A stretch of 64,000 bases of DNA from positions 186,001 to 250,000 of the forward strand of contig NZ_CP054212.1 in assembly GCF_013285385.1 (NCBI RefSeq), read 5' to 3'. The DNA comes from Paramixta manurensis (GTDB lineage: Bacteria; Pseudomonadota; Gammaproteobacteria; Enterobacterales; Enterobacteriaceae). A model generated the notes under the pieces. That model searched no databases and had not been told where the DNA came from. It was given only the letters and a program-made list of their open reading frames with translations. Below, one piece after another: positions 7,727 through 15,687 of the stretch (positions within the stretch are counted from its first letter, which is position 1; each line of letters opens with the position of its first letter). Both the position numbers and the translations under genes were made by a program.

Positions 7727-8847
7727 TCTCCTCGCCGATACGGTAAGGCGTCGCGCGCATCTTCAGCCCAGGCGCGCACGCCAGCCCGCTCCTCACGCAG
7801 AAAGTCCTCAACCGCTGCGCGCAATCCCGGATGGCGTAAATAGTGCCAAGAGTGGGTTATCACCGGTTCAAAGCCGCGCAGTAACTTATGCTCGCCCTGG
7901 GCGCCAGCGTCAAAATGCGTCAGGCCCTGTTCAATGGCATATTCCATGCCCTGATAAAAACAGGTTTCAAAATGCAAACCATCAAATTCCGCCAGACAGC
8001 CCCAGTAGCGCCCATACAAGGTGGTGCCGCTCAGCAGGCTAAAGGCCATCGCCACGGGTTTGCTCTGCCAGCAAGCGATAGTCACGCGAATACTCTCCGG
8101 CATTCGCTCCGCCAGTAAACTAAAAAAGGCACGACTTAGATAGGGATGCCTGCCGCGTACCCGATAAGTATTGGCATAACAGGCATAGACAAAATCCCAC
8201 TGGCTCTCGCTGAGTTGTGCACCGCTAAACCATTGGAACGCAATACCGTCCGCGGCAACCTGCTCGCGTTCTTTACGCAACTGCTTGCGTTTACGCGACA
8301 TTAGCGTATCGAGAAAGTCCTGAAAATCGCGATATCCACGGTTATGCCAGTGATACTGGCAGCCCAGACGCGGTAACCAATTGGCCTGCCCACGCAACCG
8401 GGCATTCTCTTCAGGACGCGTAAAGTTGAGATGAGCGCCAGAAAGATGCTGGTCTTGCAGGTAATCCGGCAATGCCGTCAGCAATTGATCCACCGCCGAT
8501 GTTTCACCCAGCAGGCGCGCACCGGTTACCGGGCTGAACGGAATGGCGCCGAGCCATTTTGGATAATAGCGGATACCGGCACGCTGACAGGCCTCCGCCC
8601 AACCCTGATCGAAGACATATTCTCCCCATGAATGGGTTTTACGATAGCCCGGTATCGCGGCGCGGATCTGACCGTCTTCGCGCCACACCAGATGTTCTGG
8701 CTGCCAGCCGTTCTCCACACTTACGCTGCCGCTCTGTTCAACGGCAGACAAAAACGCGTGGCAAAGGAAGGGATTGTCGTCAGGCAGCAACGCATCCCAT
8801 TCGGCGGCGGAAAGTTCAGATAAGGAAGCGAGGCTGGATAATGACAT
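7723..8847 (-). CDS. FemAB-like GNAT acyltransferase (DUF482 family)
   Basis: A 374-residue cytosolic protein of the DUF482/FemAB-like group. It opens with SELSAAEWDALLPDDNPFL. The middle has a basic MSRKRKQLRKEREQ segment near 185, and the C-terminal half has a GNAT-like core (SLLSGTTLYGRYWGCLAEFDG near 270, then FDAGAQGEHKLLRGFEPV near 318). These motifs are highly conserved in the family, yet no substrate is firmly known; transfer of an aminoacyl or acyl group is proposed. It overlaps the convergent ABC exporter by 4 bp. ATG at 8847 is the only sensible start. Confidence 0.8.
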   Translation of the reverse strand: MSLSSLASLSELSAAEWDALLPDDNPFLCHAFLSAVEQSGSVSVENGWQPEHLVWREDGQIRAAIPGYRKTHSWGEYVFDQGWAEACQRAGIRYYPKWLGAIPFSPVTGARLLGETSAVDQLLTALPDYLQDQHLSGAHLNFTRPEENARLRGQANWLPRLGCQYHWHNRGYRDFQDFLDTLMSRKRKQLRKEREQVAADGIAFQWFSGAQLSESQWDFVYACYANTYRVRGRHPYLSRAFFSLLAERMPESIRVTIACWQSKPVAMAFSLLSGTTLYGRYWGCLAEFDGLHFETCFYQGMEYAIEQGLTHFDAGAQGEHKLLRGFEPVITHSWHYLRHPGLRAAVEDFLREERAGVRAWAEDARDALPYRRGD

Positions 8848-9046
8848 GAATAGATTCCTGGACGAGGGTGCTTAATTTCAGCCGTCTGATACACAACATA
8901 ACATATTCAGCTCACAGCGGTGGCGCGCGCGGGAAGGCGTAGCACAAAGCGCTTATCGTTATTCTGTGGAAGGCAAAAAATCGTTACCGTTGAGAAATAT
9001 GCCAGGCTTAATGCTTCACGGGCTAAAATGCGGAAAAGGACGGTGT

Positions 9047-10393
9047 ATGGATTTTCTCGGTTGGACGGCCTGTGTGGGCGGCCTGCTGCTGCTGATGTCA
9101 CTGGCTTCAGGTTGGATCAATCGCGGGCCGGTGACCTCCTTTAGTTTGTTCCTGATTGCTGGCGTGCTATTCGGCCCTTGGGGGCTGGATATATTACGGA
9201 TTAATATCCTTGGTCATGCAGCGGCCGCCGCGCACATTACTGAGATCACCATGGCGGCCTCGCTATTTATTACCGGGCTGAAGTTACGGCTGCCGTTACG
9301 GGCGCACAGTTGGCGCGTTGGCATTCTGCTGGCGTTTCCGGCCATGTTGCTGACGGTGACCGGGGTTACTGTCGCGGTGTATCTGCTGACCGGCTTTCCC
9401 TGGTCGCTATCGTTGGCGTTTGCCGCGATTGTGGCGCCGACCGATCCGGTACTCGCCAGTTTAATCTCAGTCAGCGATGCGCGAGATGATGATTCCTTAC
9501 GCGTGGCGCTCTCAAGCGAGGCGGGGTTAAATGATGGTTCGGCGCTGCCGTTACTGATGTTGGCGATGATGCTGTTTACGCACCATGAAACCCTGTCAAT
9601 GCCGCTGTTATTACATTGGTTCAGCATTGATGTGCTATGGGGAATGGGCGCAGGTATCGTGATTGGCTTCGCGATGGGGCGGTTGATCGGAATGCTGGCG
9701 ACGCACTTGCGTAGCGCGCATCAGGATATCGCGCCGAATGATTTTCTGGCGCTGGCATTAATTGCGCTCAGCTACGCGGTTGCGCAGTATCTTGGCGCGT
9801 CGGGTTTTCTCGCCACCTTTGCGGCAGGCGTTGGGCTACGCCGTGCCGAGATGGGGGTGATCCGCCGGCATCCGCCTGAGCATCAACCGGAGGACGATCT
9901 CCATCCGCCCGCAGAGGTACTGGTCAACCCAAATCAGCGCCACGTCCACGGCGGTAAAGGGTTAGTCAAATCGGTCGGGTTGGTGGTGGGTGATGCCCTG
10001 TCTTTCGGCGATACGGTGGAGCGCCTGTTGGCAGCGGCGATGATGGTGGTATTAGGTATTACGCTGGCGCAACACTGGAGTGTGAATGGGCTGGTAATGG
10101 CGTTGCTTCTGTTTGTGGTTATCCGCCCGCTCTCGGTCTGGCTGGCGACAATCGGCAGCGGCGCGCCTGCACCACGCCGCATCTTGATCGGTTGGTTGGG
10201 TATCCGCGGCATCGGGAGTATTAACTACATCGCCTGGGCGTGGGTGCACGGTATGACGGGGCAGCAGGCGGCACTGATGGTGGATATGGCGCTGACGCTA
10301 GTGGTCAGCAGCATCGTGTTGCATGGCATCACGGTAACGCCGCTGCTTAACCGGCGCCAGGCACGGCAAGAGGCGCGTAACGCCAGCAAGTAA
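9047..10393 (+). CDS. CPA-type cation/proton antiporter
   Basis: About 448 residues with 12-13 membrane helices, in the Na+/H+ exchanger fold. The helix motif AIVAPTDPVLASLI (near residue 127) carries the conserved aspartate of CPA1 antiporters, and SEAGLNDGSALPLLML (near 157) matches their second acidic site. A hydrophilic loop near 270-305 is rich in histidine and proline (RRHPPEHQPEDD, HPPAE, RHVHGGKG) and may face the cytosol. ATG at 9047 is chosen because GGACGG precedes it and hydrophobic residues follow at once; an upstream in-frame ATG at 8966 would add a non-conserved tail. Cytoplasmic pH or sodium homeostasis is likely. Confidence 0.82.
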   Translation: MDFLGWTACVGGLLLLMSLASGWINRGPVTSFSLFLIAGVLFGPWGLDILRINILGHAAAAAHITEITMAASLFITGLKLRLPLRAHSWRVGILLAFPAMLLTVTGVTVAVYLLTGFPWSLSLAFAAIVAPTDPVLASLISVSDARDDDSLRVALSSEAGLNDGSALPLLMLAMMLFTHHETLSMPLLLHWFSIDVLWGMGAGIVIGFAMGRLIGMLATHLRSAHQDIAPNDFLALALIALSYAVAQYLGASGFLATFAAGVGLRRAEMGVIRRHPPEHQPEDDLHPPAEVLVNPNQRHVHGGKGLVKSVGLVVGDALSFGDTVERLLAAAMMVVLGITLAQHWSVNGLVMALLLFVVIRPLSVWLATIGSGAPAPRRILIGWLGIRGIGSINYIAWAWVHGMTGQQAALMVDMALTLVVSSIVLHGITVTPLLNRRQARQEARNASK

Positions 10394-10430
10394 GTACCTC
10401 CGCGATGGGCGGCATCGCGGAGCCGTCTTA

Positions 10431-11228
10431 TCAGGCAATACGTTGTTGCAGTAGTCGCCCGCTTTTTTCCAGATCGTCCGGCGGATTATGCCCAATCAGT
10501 ACATATTGGTAGCCTTTTTGGTGCCACCAGACCAGGTTCAGTCCGCGCCGTACTTCATGATTGAGCGAGGAGGAAGCCTCCCCGGCGGCGCGTGATACAC
10601 ACAGTGCCATTGGGCCATAGTCCGGGTGAAGATAAGCAATTTGCGCAATGGAAGTGCTGTCATAACGCAGCATCCGCACGCTTTTCAGCTCGGTCCCCGG
10701 AACCTGAATGGTTTGATCGGCAAGGGACAGACCAAGGTCCTGGTGCATGCGATTCAATCCACGCTGGATTGCCGTTGGCGTTGCGTCGATATCAGCCAGC
10801 GTTTCAGTACTGTACAGCGACATATATTGTGCAATTAGCTCTCGCACTTTCGGCTCGCCGCGCACCTCTGCATTCTGCGGCAATAAAAAACGCCCGGTTA
10901 GAACACCAACAGCCAGAAACCCTAGCGAGGCGGCGATTAGGTTACGGCGGCTAATGCCTTTTGCCGCCACGGACGAGGCGGGCTGCGGCTGTAATAAAGT
11001 GTCCAGCTTGGCCTGCATACGCGCCTCTGGCGCGTCGTCCAATAACGGTTCGAATGCCTGCTGCCACGGCAGATTGCTGTGCATCAGCTCGGCGGTACGC
11101 GCCGCGAGCGCACTGTCGCTGTTCAGGTGCTGATCGAACGCTTCGCGCTCAACTTCGCTCATTTCACCGTCCAGCCAGGCAACAATTGCCTCATCGTTAT
11201 AGGGGGCAGAGAAGGGTATTCGGCTCAT
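10431..11228 (-). CDS. Anti-sigma factor, membrane-anchored
   Basis: A 265-residue protein. The N-terminal region (YNDEAIVAWLDGEMSEVERE near 9-28) is the short helical anti-sigma domain. A single hydrophobic segment at about 94-113 (LIAASLGFLAVGVLTGRFLL) anchors it, leaving a periplasmic domain of about 150 residues. Its ATG overlaps the sigma factor stop codon (ATGA), with GGAGG upstream, so the two are translationally coupled. It should sequester the sigma factor until a signal is sensed. The typical zinc-binding HxxxCxxC motif of ZAS proteins is absent. The signal is unknown. Confidence 0.82.
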   Translation of the reverse strand: MSRIPFSAPYNDEAIVAWLDGEMSEVEREAFDQHLNSDSALAARTAELMHSNLPWQQAFEPLLDDAPEARMQAKLDTLLQPQPASSVAAKGISRRNLIAASLGFLAVGVLTGRFLLPQNAEVRGEPKVRELIAQYMSLYSTETLADIDATPTAIQRGLNRMHQDLGLSLADQTIQVPGTELKSVRMLRYDSTSIAQIAYLHPDYGPMALCVSRAAGEASSSLNHEVRRGLNLVWWHQKGYQYVLIGHNPPDDLEKSGRLLQQRIA

Positions 11229-11791
11229 TTCCGCTCCTCCTTCATGGCAGACGGCGTCAGTTGTTTTGCGAGCGTCGCCCGGGCGGCGGCCAGGCGGCTC
11301 ATAATAGTGCCAATCGGTACGGACAAGGTCTCCGCAGCCTCCTGATAGGTGAAACCTTCAACGTAAACTAAAAACACGGCATTACGTTGCGCCTCGGGGA
11401 GTTGGCTCACGCGTTGTAACACGCTGTCATACTGGCGACGATCTTCAATGCTGACGGCATCTTCCGCCGCACTCAGCTCATCGCTATCAATGAACCCTTG
11501 CCCCTGACGTACGCGTTGCGCGCGAATTTCGTTAATCCAGATCGAGTACAGGATGGAAAATAGCCAGCGATCAATACGGGTGCCCGGCTGGAACTGGGTA
11601 CTACGCTCCAGCGCGCGGACACAGGCAGACTGAACTAAATCTTCAGCCACCTCCCGATTGCGGGACAACACCATGCCATAGCGCCACAGGCGCGTCAGGT
11701 GCTGCCCCAACTGAGAACGGACTTCGCTTACGGTGATTTTCTTGTCCTCATTTACGCGCGGCGTTACATCATGACTCCGGATGTCCGTCAA
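11225..11791 (-). CDS. ECF RNA polymerase sigma factor
   Basis: About 188 residues with sigma region 2 (LTRLWRYGMVLSRNREVAED then WLFSILYSIWINEIR, about 32-92) and region 4 (LPEAQRNAVFLVYVEGFTYQ and following, about 133-168), the layout of a group IV sigma factor. The first in-frame start is a TTG at 11791, which overlaps the end of the TPR gene by 23 bp. No better start exists before conserved residues, so the start is uncertain. It is coupled by ATGA to its anti-sigma factor. Together with the upstream cytochrome b561 and TPR genes it forms a probable autoregulated stress unit. Confidence 0.85.
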   Translation of the reverse strand: MTDIRSHDVTPRVNEDKKITVSEVRSQLGQHLTRLWRYGMVLSRNREVAEDLVQSACVRALERSTQFQPGTRIDRWLFSILYSIWINEIRAQRVRQGQGFIDSDELSAAEDAVSIEDRRQYDSVLQRVSQLPEAQRNAVFLVYVEGFTYQEAAETLSVPIGTIMSRLAAARATLAKQLTPSAMKEERK

Positions 11792-12314
11792 TGGCTGATT
11801 TCAGGTCGCGATACTCTTCGCAACCGGTACCGCACAGCGTTTTGATTGTAGCCAGTTCTGATTTCGCCAGGTCCGGACGCCCTTTAATCATCCAGGCTTC
11901 GCCAAGGTACTCGCGCACTTTCGCGTAGTGCGGATCGAGCGCGATAGAACGTTGATAATAGCCGATCCCTTCGTCAGTGCGACCTAATTTTCGCGTGGCG
12001 TAGCCGCGGTAATTCCAGGCTTCGCGTGTGTTGGGTTGTTTCAGGGTATCCAACAGATTGAGCGCTTCCTGATAACGGCCGCTTTTCGCCAGATGATAAG
12101 CGTACTGCGTTTTATCATCGTCGTTCAGCATGCTGCTTTTGTCCACGATGCAGGTTTTGGTTTTACTATCGTAAGCCTGACCTTTCGGGCAATCAGGGGT
12201 TTTTTCATCGTCTTCGCCCATCGCATTGGCCGTGGCGGTATACAGCAGCCCACTGGCGACCAGGCATAATAGTGGCAGTAGTTTTTTCGTTGAGTGCAGT
12301 GTGAATGCTTTCAT
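11769..12314 (-). CDS. Exported TPR protein
   Basis: A 181-residue protein with a signal peptide (LLPLLCLVASGLLYTATANA, cleavage near 31) and then a cysteine-bearing segment (TPDCPKGQAYDSKTKTCIVD). Three tetratricopeptide repeats follow at about 70-165: YAYHLAKSGRYQEALNLLDT, AWNYRGYATRKLGRTDEGIG, VREYLGEAWMIKGRPDLAKS. A C-terminal CGTGCEEYRDL motif adds a second cysteine pair. It is probably a periplasmic scaffold. It lies between cytochrome b561 (15 bp) and the sigma gene (overlap), so it belongs to that operon. It may connect the membrane electron carrier with the anti-sigma sensor; that is inference. Confidence 0.75.
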   Translation of the reverse strand: MKAFTLHSTKKLLPLLCLVASGLLYTATANAMGEDDEKTPDCPKGQAYDSKTKTCIVDKSSMLNDDDKTQYAYHLAKSGRYQEALNLLDTLKQPNTREAWNYRGYATRKLGRTDEGIGYYQRSIALDPHYAKVREYLGEAWMIKGRPDLAKSELATIKTLCGTGCEEYRDLKSAIDGHPES

Positions 12315-12329
12315 AATGTTTCCTGTTGG

Positions 12330-12920
12330 TTAGCGTTGTTTTTCTTTCAGTCCGGGTAACATGCGGCGCAACGTGCCGTCGCGGAGTACATAGTGGTGAA
12401 GCAAGGCGGCGAATGCGTGCGCGCCGGCGAGAATAATCAGTGCCCACGCCACATTGTTATGCAGCATGGCGAAGGTCCGGCGCAGCATTGGGTCGATATC
12501 GAAGATGTCGGGGATTTCGAGCAAATTAAAAAACCAGAACGGTTCGCCCTGCGACCAGCGAAACAGAAAACCGAGCGAGACCTGCGCCAACAGCAGCAGG
12601 TAAAGCACGCCGTGCGTTAAATGAGCAAGGGCGCGAAAGGCGCCGGGCATGGCGATTGGCGTCAACTTACGTTCGGGGTTAAATGCCGCGCTAATCCGCC
12701 AGATCAGCCGAATAATCAGCACGGCGGCCAATAAAATACCGAAAGAGATATGCAGCGATTGAAGCCCTTTACGCAGCGGCGTACCACGCTCCAGGAACTG
12801 CCAGGTATGGGCGCTGGCAAACAGGAAAATTACGCAGGCGGCGGTGGTCCAGTGCAGAACAATACTTAGCGTGTCGTAGCGTTCGCGTTTTTTACTGGTG
12901 GAAAGCGTCAATTGGCTCAT
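12330..12920 (-). CDS. Cytochrome b561-family diheme membrane protein
   Basis: A 196-residue, four-helix inner-membrane protein of the CybB/cytochrome b561 type. Histidines fit the heme-ligand pattern: LSIVLHWTTA near 25, GLQSLHISFG near 53, LAHLTHGVLYL near 99 and ILAGAHAFAALLHHYVL near 168. Such proteins move electrons from quinol to periplasmic acceptors such as superoxide or partner enzymes. It is the first gene of the minus-strand unit cytochrome b - TPR - ECF sigma - anti-sigma. A GAGGAC precedes the ATG at 12920. A redox role for the unit is inferred. Confidence 0.85.
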   Translation of the reverse strand: MSQLTLSTSKKRERYDTLSIVLHWTTAACVIFLFASAHTWQFLERGTPLRKGLQSLHISFGILLAAVLIIRLIWRISAAFNPERKLTPIAMPGAFRALAHLTHGVLYLLLLAQVSLGFLFRWSQGEPFWFFNLLEIPDIFDIDPMLRRTFAMLHNNVAWALIILAGAHAFAALLHHYVLRDGTLRRMLPGLKEKQR

Positions 12921-13156
12921 GGTGATTACGTCCTCAATGTCTGGTAAGGAGTAAACAACCGTGCGCGCGTTTTTATTCGTTGCTAAAGAAAACTTTTTTT
13001 CTTCATTAAACTGTCATAAAAAATAAGCCTGACATTCTGATGAATTTCCAGGCTATGATGCAGCGAATGTGACAGGTCGGTCCGGTCTGACACGTTTCTG
13101 CCTTTGTGTGATCGGGTTGTATTCGCTTTAGTAGAACAGAGTAAGAGAAAGAGAAG

Positions 13157-14056
13157 ATGATTAGTCGTCGCCGGTTTTTATTGGGCGCGGGTGCAACGCT
13201 ACTGTCAGTAAAGGCGGGCGATTTGTTTGCTAACGAAGATGTAATCCCTCTTTGGCCAGACGAGCCGCCGGGTGGCGGCGGTCCGTCCGGGAGTTTACAT
13301 ATTTCTGCCAATGGCTCGTGGTCAAATATCGTGAACCCGACCATTCAACGTTTTCGGCCCAAAAATCCTAATGGTGAAGGCGTGCTGGTTGCGGCGGGCG
13401 GCGGTTACCATTGGATTGGCATGGGCGGCGAGGCATGGCCGGTGGCGCGTTGGCTAAATCAGTTTGGTTATACGGCCTATGTTTTGAGTTACCGTTTGCC
13501 TGGTGAACATTGGCATAAAAAAAGTCTGGCACCGTTACAAGATGCGCAACGCGCGATTCGCTTAGTGCGTTCAATGGAAAAACGGGTGCACCTTCTGGGC
13601 TTTTCCGCTGGCGGTCATTTACTCGGGATGGCGGCGGGGCGCCCTCATCTAAACACCTATCCACAGCAGGATGAGCTGGATCGTGTTGTACCGACCGCTG
13701 ACAGCGTTGGCTTAATTTACCCGGTTATCACGCTTGAACCGCCCTATACCCATACCGTTACACATTTGGAAATGGTGGGTCGCCATGCAACGCCGGAGGA
13801 GGAAGCCCAATGGTCGGTGCAGAATTTTGTGACTAAAAGCTATCCACCCCTCTTTATGGCGCAGGCTGAGGATGATCACACCTCCGATCCGCACAATACC
13901 CTGATTATGCGTGATGCCTGTCGCCGGGTCGGCGTGCCCGTCGATCTGGTGAAAATCAGCCAGGGCGGCCACGGCTTTGGGCTTGGGCGCGCCGGTACGC
14001 CTGCCGCGCTATGGGATAAAGCCTATGTTGCCTGGCTGCTACAGTTGCATCGCTAA
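13157..14056 (+). CDS. Tat-exported alpha/beta hydrolase (esterase/lipase-like)
   Basis: A 299-residue protein. It begins MISRRRFLLGAGATLL, a twin-arginine signal peptide, so it should be folded in the cytosol and exported. The hydrolase core shows the oxyanion segment VAAGGGYHW near 80, the nucleophile elbow GFSAGG near 155, an acid in AEDDHTSD near 240 and histidine in QGGHGFG near 275. This resembles acetyl esterases of the BD-FAE/endo-xylanase-associated group. The substrate is unknown; a sugar ester is plausible. It stands alone, divergent from the cytochrome b561 operon. Confidence 0.8.
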   Translation: MISRRRFLLGAGATLLSVKAGDLFANEDVIPLWPDEPPGGGGPSGSLHISANGSWSNIVNPTIQRFRPKNPNGEGVLVAAGGGYHWIGMGGEAWPVARWLNQFGYTAYVLSYRLPGEHWHKKSLAPLQDAQRAIRLVRSMEKRVHLLGFSAGGHLLGMAAGRPHLNTYPQQDELDRVVPTADSVGLIYPVITLEPPYTHTVTHLEMVGRHATPEEEAQWSVQNFVTKSYPPLFMAQAEDDHTSDPHNTLIMRDACRRVGVPVDLVKISQGGHGFGLGRAGTPAALWDKAYVAWLLQLHR

Positions 14057-14149
14057 CGAAAAAACCTAAAAAAATGGACCGATTGAGGATTGGAAAGCAC
14101 CGGGAGCTATGTCAGTCTTTATCTTTTGTTTAGCAAACGGACGTTGCAT

Positions 14150-14584
14150 ATGCACAGCAAACCCATCGCTCTTCTTAATGAAGGCAAAGTCATTTTACCT
14201 AACGGCTACGTGGATCGTACGGCCCACGTTTTTACACCAGTTGTTCCCGGTGCGGGCGCCATCAATATCACCCGTGATGTGCTTAATGTTGGCGATACGC
14301 CTGCCGCTTATATTGAACGGCAGTTGGCGTTGTTAACACAACATCTTAAGAGTTGGCAATTACAGCAGCGTGCGCCGGTATGGCTGGGCGATCGCCTAAT
14401 TGAGGGTGAGCGCTTACAAGCCAGTTTTGAACGCGACGGCGTGCAGATTTATCAACAGCAGGCCATTTTTGGTTTGGGTGAAAATCGCCTGTTGGCCTTT
14501 AGCATGATGCAAAGCTCTGCGCCAGGCGAACAGGATATTGCCGCGTTTAACCAACTCCTGCAAAGCTTTACTTTCCATCAATAA
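14150..14584 (+). CDS. DUF1795/DcrB-Eag-like protein, orphan
   Basis: A 144-residue protein from the ATG at 14150 (MHSKPIALLNEGKV). An upstream in-frame extension to 14090 lacks family features. Its pattern (INITRDVLN near 42, AYIERQLALLTQHLKSWQL near 56, QASFERDGVQIYQQQAIF near 90, FNQLLQSFTFHQ at the end) matches DUF1795, the family of Eag chaperones that hold the transmembrane part of T6SS Rhs and similar effectors. No effector, VgrG, PAAR or Rhs gene is adjacent here, so it may serve a remote effector or have another role. A strong terminator follows directly. Confidence 0.65.
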   Translation: MHSKPIALLNEGKVILPNGYVDRTAHVFTPVVPGAGAINITRDVLNVGDTPAAYIERQLALLTQHLKSWQLQQRAPVWLGDRLIEGERLQASFERDGVQIYQQQAIFGLGENRLLAFSMMQSSAPGEQDIAAFNQLLQSFTFHQ

Positions 14585-14588
14585 GTCT

Positions 14589-14618
14589 ACCGGTCAGGCG
14601 CGAAAGCGCCTGACCGGT
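14589..14618 (+). terminator. Bidirectional intrinsic terminator
   Basis: ACCGGTCAGGCGC (14589-14601), GAAA tetraloop, then its exact complement (14606-14618) followed by ATTATT. It separates the convergent DUF1795 gene (stop at 14584) and the O-methyltransferase gene (stop at 14623), so it can end both transcripts. Confidence 0.85.
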
Positions 14619-14622
14619 ATTA

Positions 14623-15297
14623 TTAGCCAAGATACAGCGTCATTTCGATGTCTTCTGCCAGTGGGACCGACATATAACCATGTCCGGGCGTTCTCACATA
14701 GCTAACGTAATCAGGGCAGTAATCAGCATCATCGGCAATAATCAGGGTGCCAACGCGAAAGCGGCTTTCCAACTGTTTAAGCAGATCCAGATACAGCCCT
14801 TTGGCACCGTCAAGCAGCAGTAAGTCGATGGTTTCCGGCAGTTGGCTGCTCAGGGTTTGCAACGCATCGCCTTCGCGCACCTCAACCAGATCATCCAGTC
14901 CCGCTTCAGCAAGGTTTTGCCGTGCCCGTAATACTTTAGACGGTTCAAATTCGCTGGTAATCAGCTTTCCACCGCCATTATCGCGCAACGCTGAGGCAAG
15001 GTAAGTTGCCGATACGCCAAATGAGGTGCCGAACTCAACGATATTTTGCGCTCTTGCGTAGCGCGCCAGCATATACAGTAACTGCCCGGTACTGCGTGAG
15101 ACCGCCAGCGGCGCCTCTTTCATGCGTGTATAAAATTCGTGGTAGTGCGTTTTATCGCCGATCAGGCGCTTTTGCTCCTCTTTGGAAAGCCCGGCCCAAT
15201 AAATAGACGCGTCAGTATCGGGATTCCAGGCTGCCTCGGAATCTTCCAACAGGCGTTCCAATAGCGTAGCAACAGGGTGGGTTGTCAGCGTGGTCAT
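14623..15297 (-). CDS. Class I SAM-dependent O-methyltransferase
   Basis: About 224 residues with the Rossmann-like methyltransferase core. Motif I is IVEFGTSFGVSATYLA near 85, an acidic loop ITSEFEPSK follows near 113, and motif IV LLLLDGAKGLY near 160 fits the catechol-type O-methyltransferase_3 family. The last part, YVRTPGHGYMSVPLAEDIEM, contains the substrate-facing loop. ATG at 15297 is preferred because AGGAGA lies just upstream; a longer start at 15324 lacks support. It is monocistronic and the substrate is unknown. Confidence 0.8.
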   Translation of the reverse strand: MTTLTTHPVATLLERLLEDSEAAWNPDTDASIYWAGLSKEEQKRLIGDKTHYHEFYTRMKEAPLAVSRSTGQLLYMLARYARAQNIVEFGTSFGVSATYLASALRDNGGGKLITSEFEPSKVLRARQNLAEAGLDDLVEVREGDALQTLSSQLPETIDLLLLDGAKGLYLDLLKQLESRFRVGTLIIADDADYCPDYVSYVRTPGHGYMSVPLAEDIEMTLYLG

Positions 15298-15687
15298 CAC
15301 AGTCTCCTGGTTATCGCTAACCAATGGTTATTGGGGGTTGGAAAATAATATGAGTAATTCATCGCATTGGATAATCGCATTCCGCCACGCATACCATTGA
15401 TGTATTTATCTGATTGTTTTTGAAGTTAAAGGTGCAGATTTTGCGACGCTGTTTTAGGGAAATAAACCGACTCTCGCGGTCGCTATTCAGGTTTTGGCCG
15501 CTGATAATGGCAGTCGATGAGGAGAAGAAGAGGGATATTGGCTCTCGGGCAGAGGGTGCCCGGTTATTGAAGCCTAAAAACCAATGGAGTTTCTCTCGCC
15601 CGGCAGGTGAGCGAGTTAAGGGCCATTAGCGTGACCCTTAACCATCCACGCTGGCAGGCGTTGCGCGCGCCAGCGGTTTGCTCCCGA
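15298..15687. other. Intergenic region between O-methyltransferase and gor
   Basis: The 390 bp hold the promoter region of the O-methyltransferase (AT-rich near 15340-15420) and the 3' flank of gor. GTTAAGGG (15615-15622) pairs with CCCTTAAC (15635-15642), about 45 bp past the gor stop on the minus strand, and may be its terminator although no T-tract follows. Open frames here lack protein-like composition and were not called. Confidence 0.4.
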
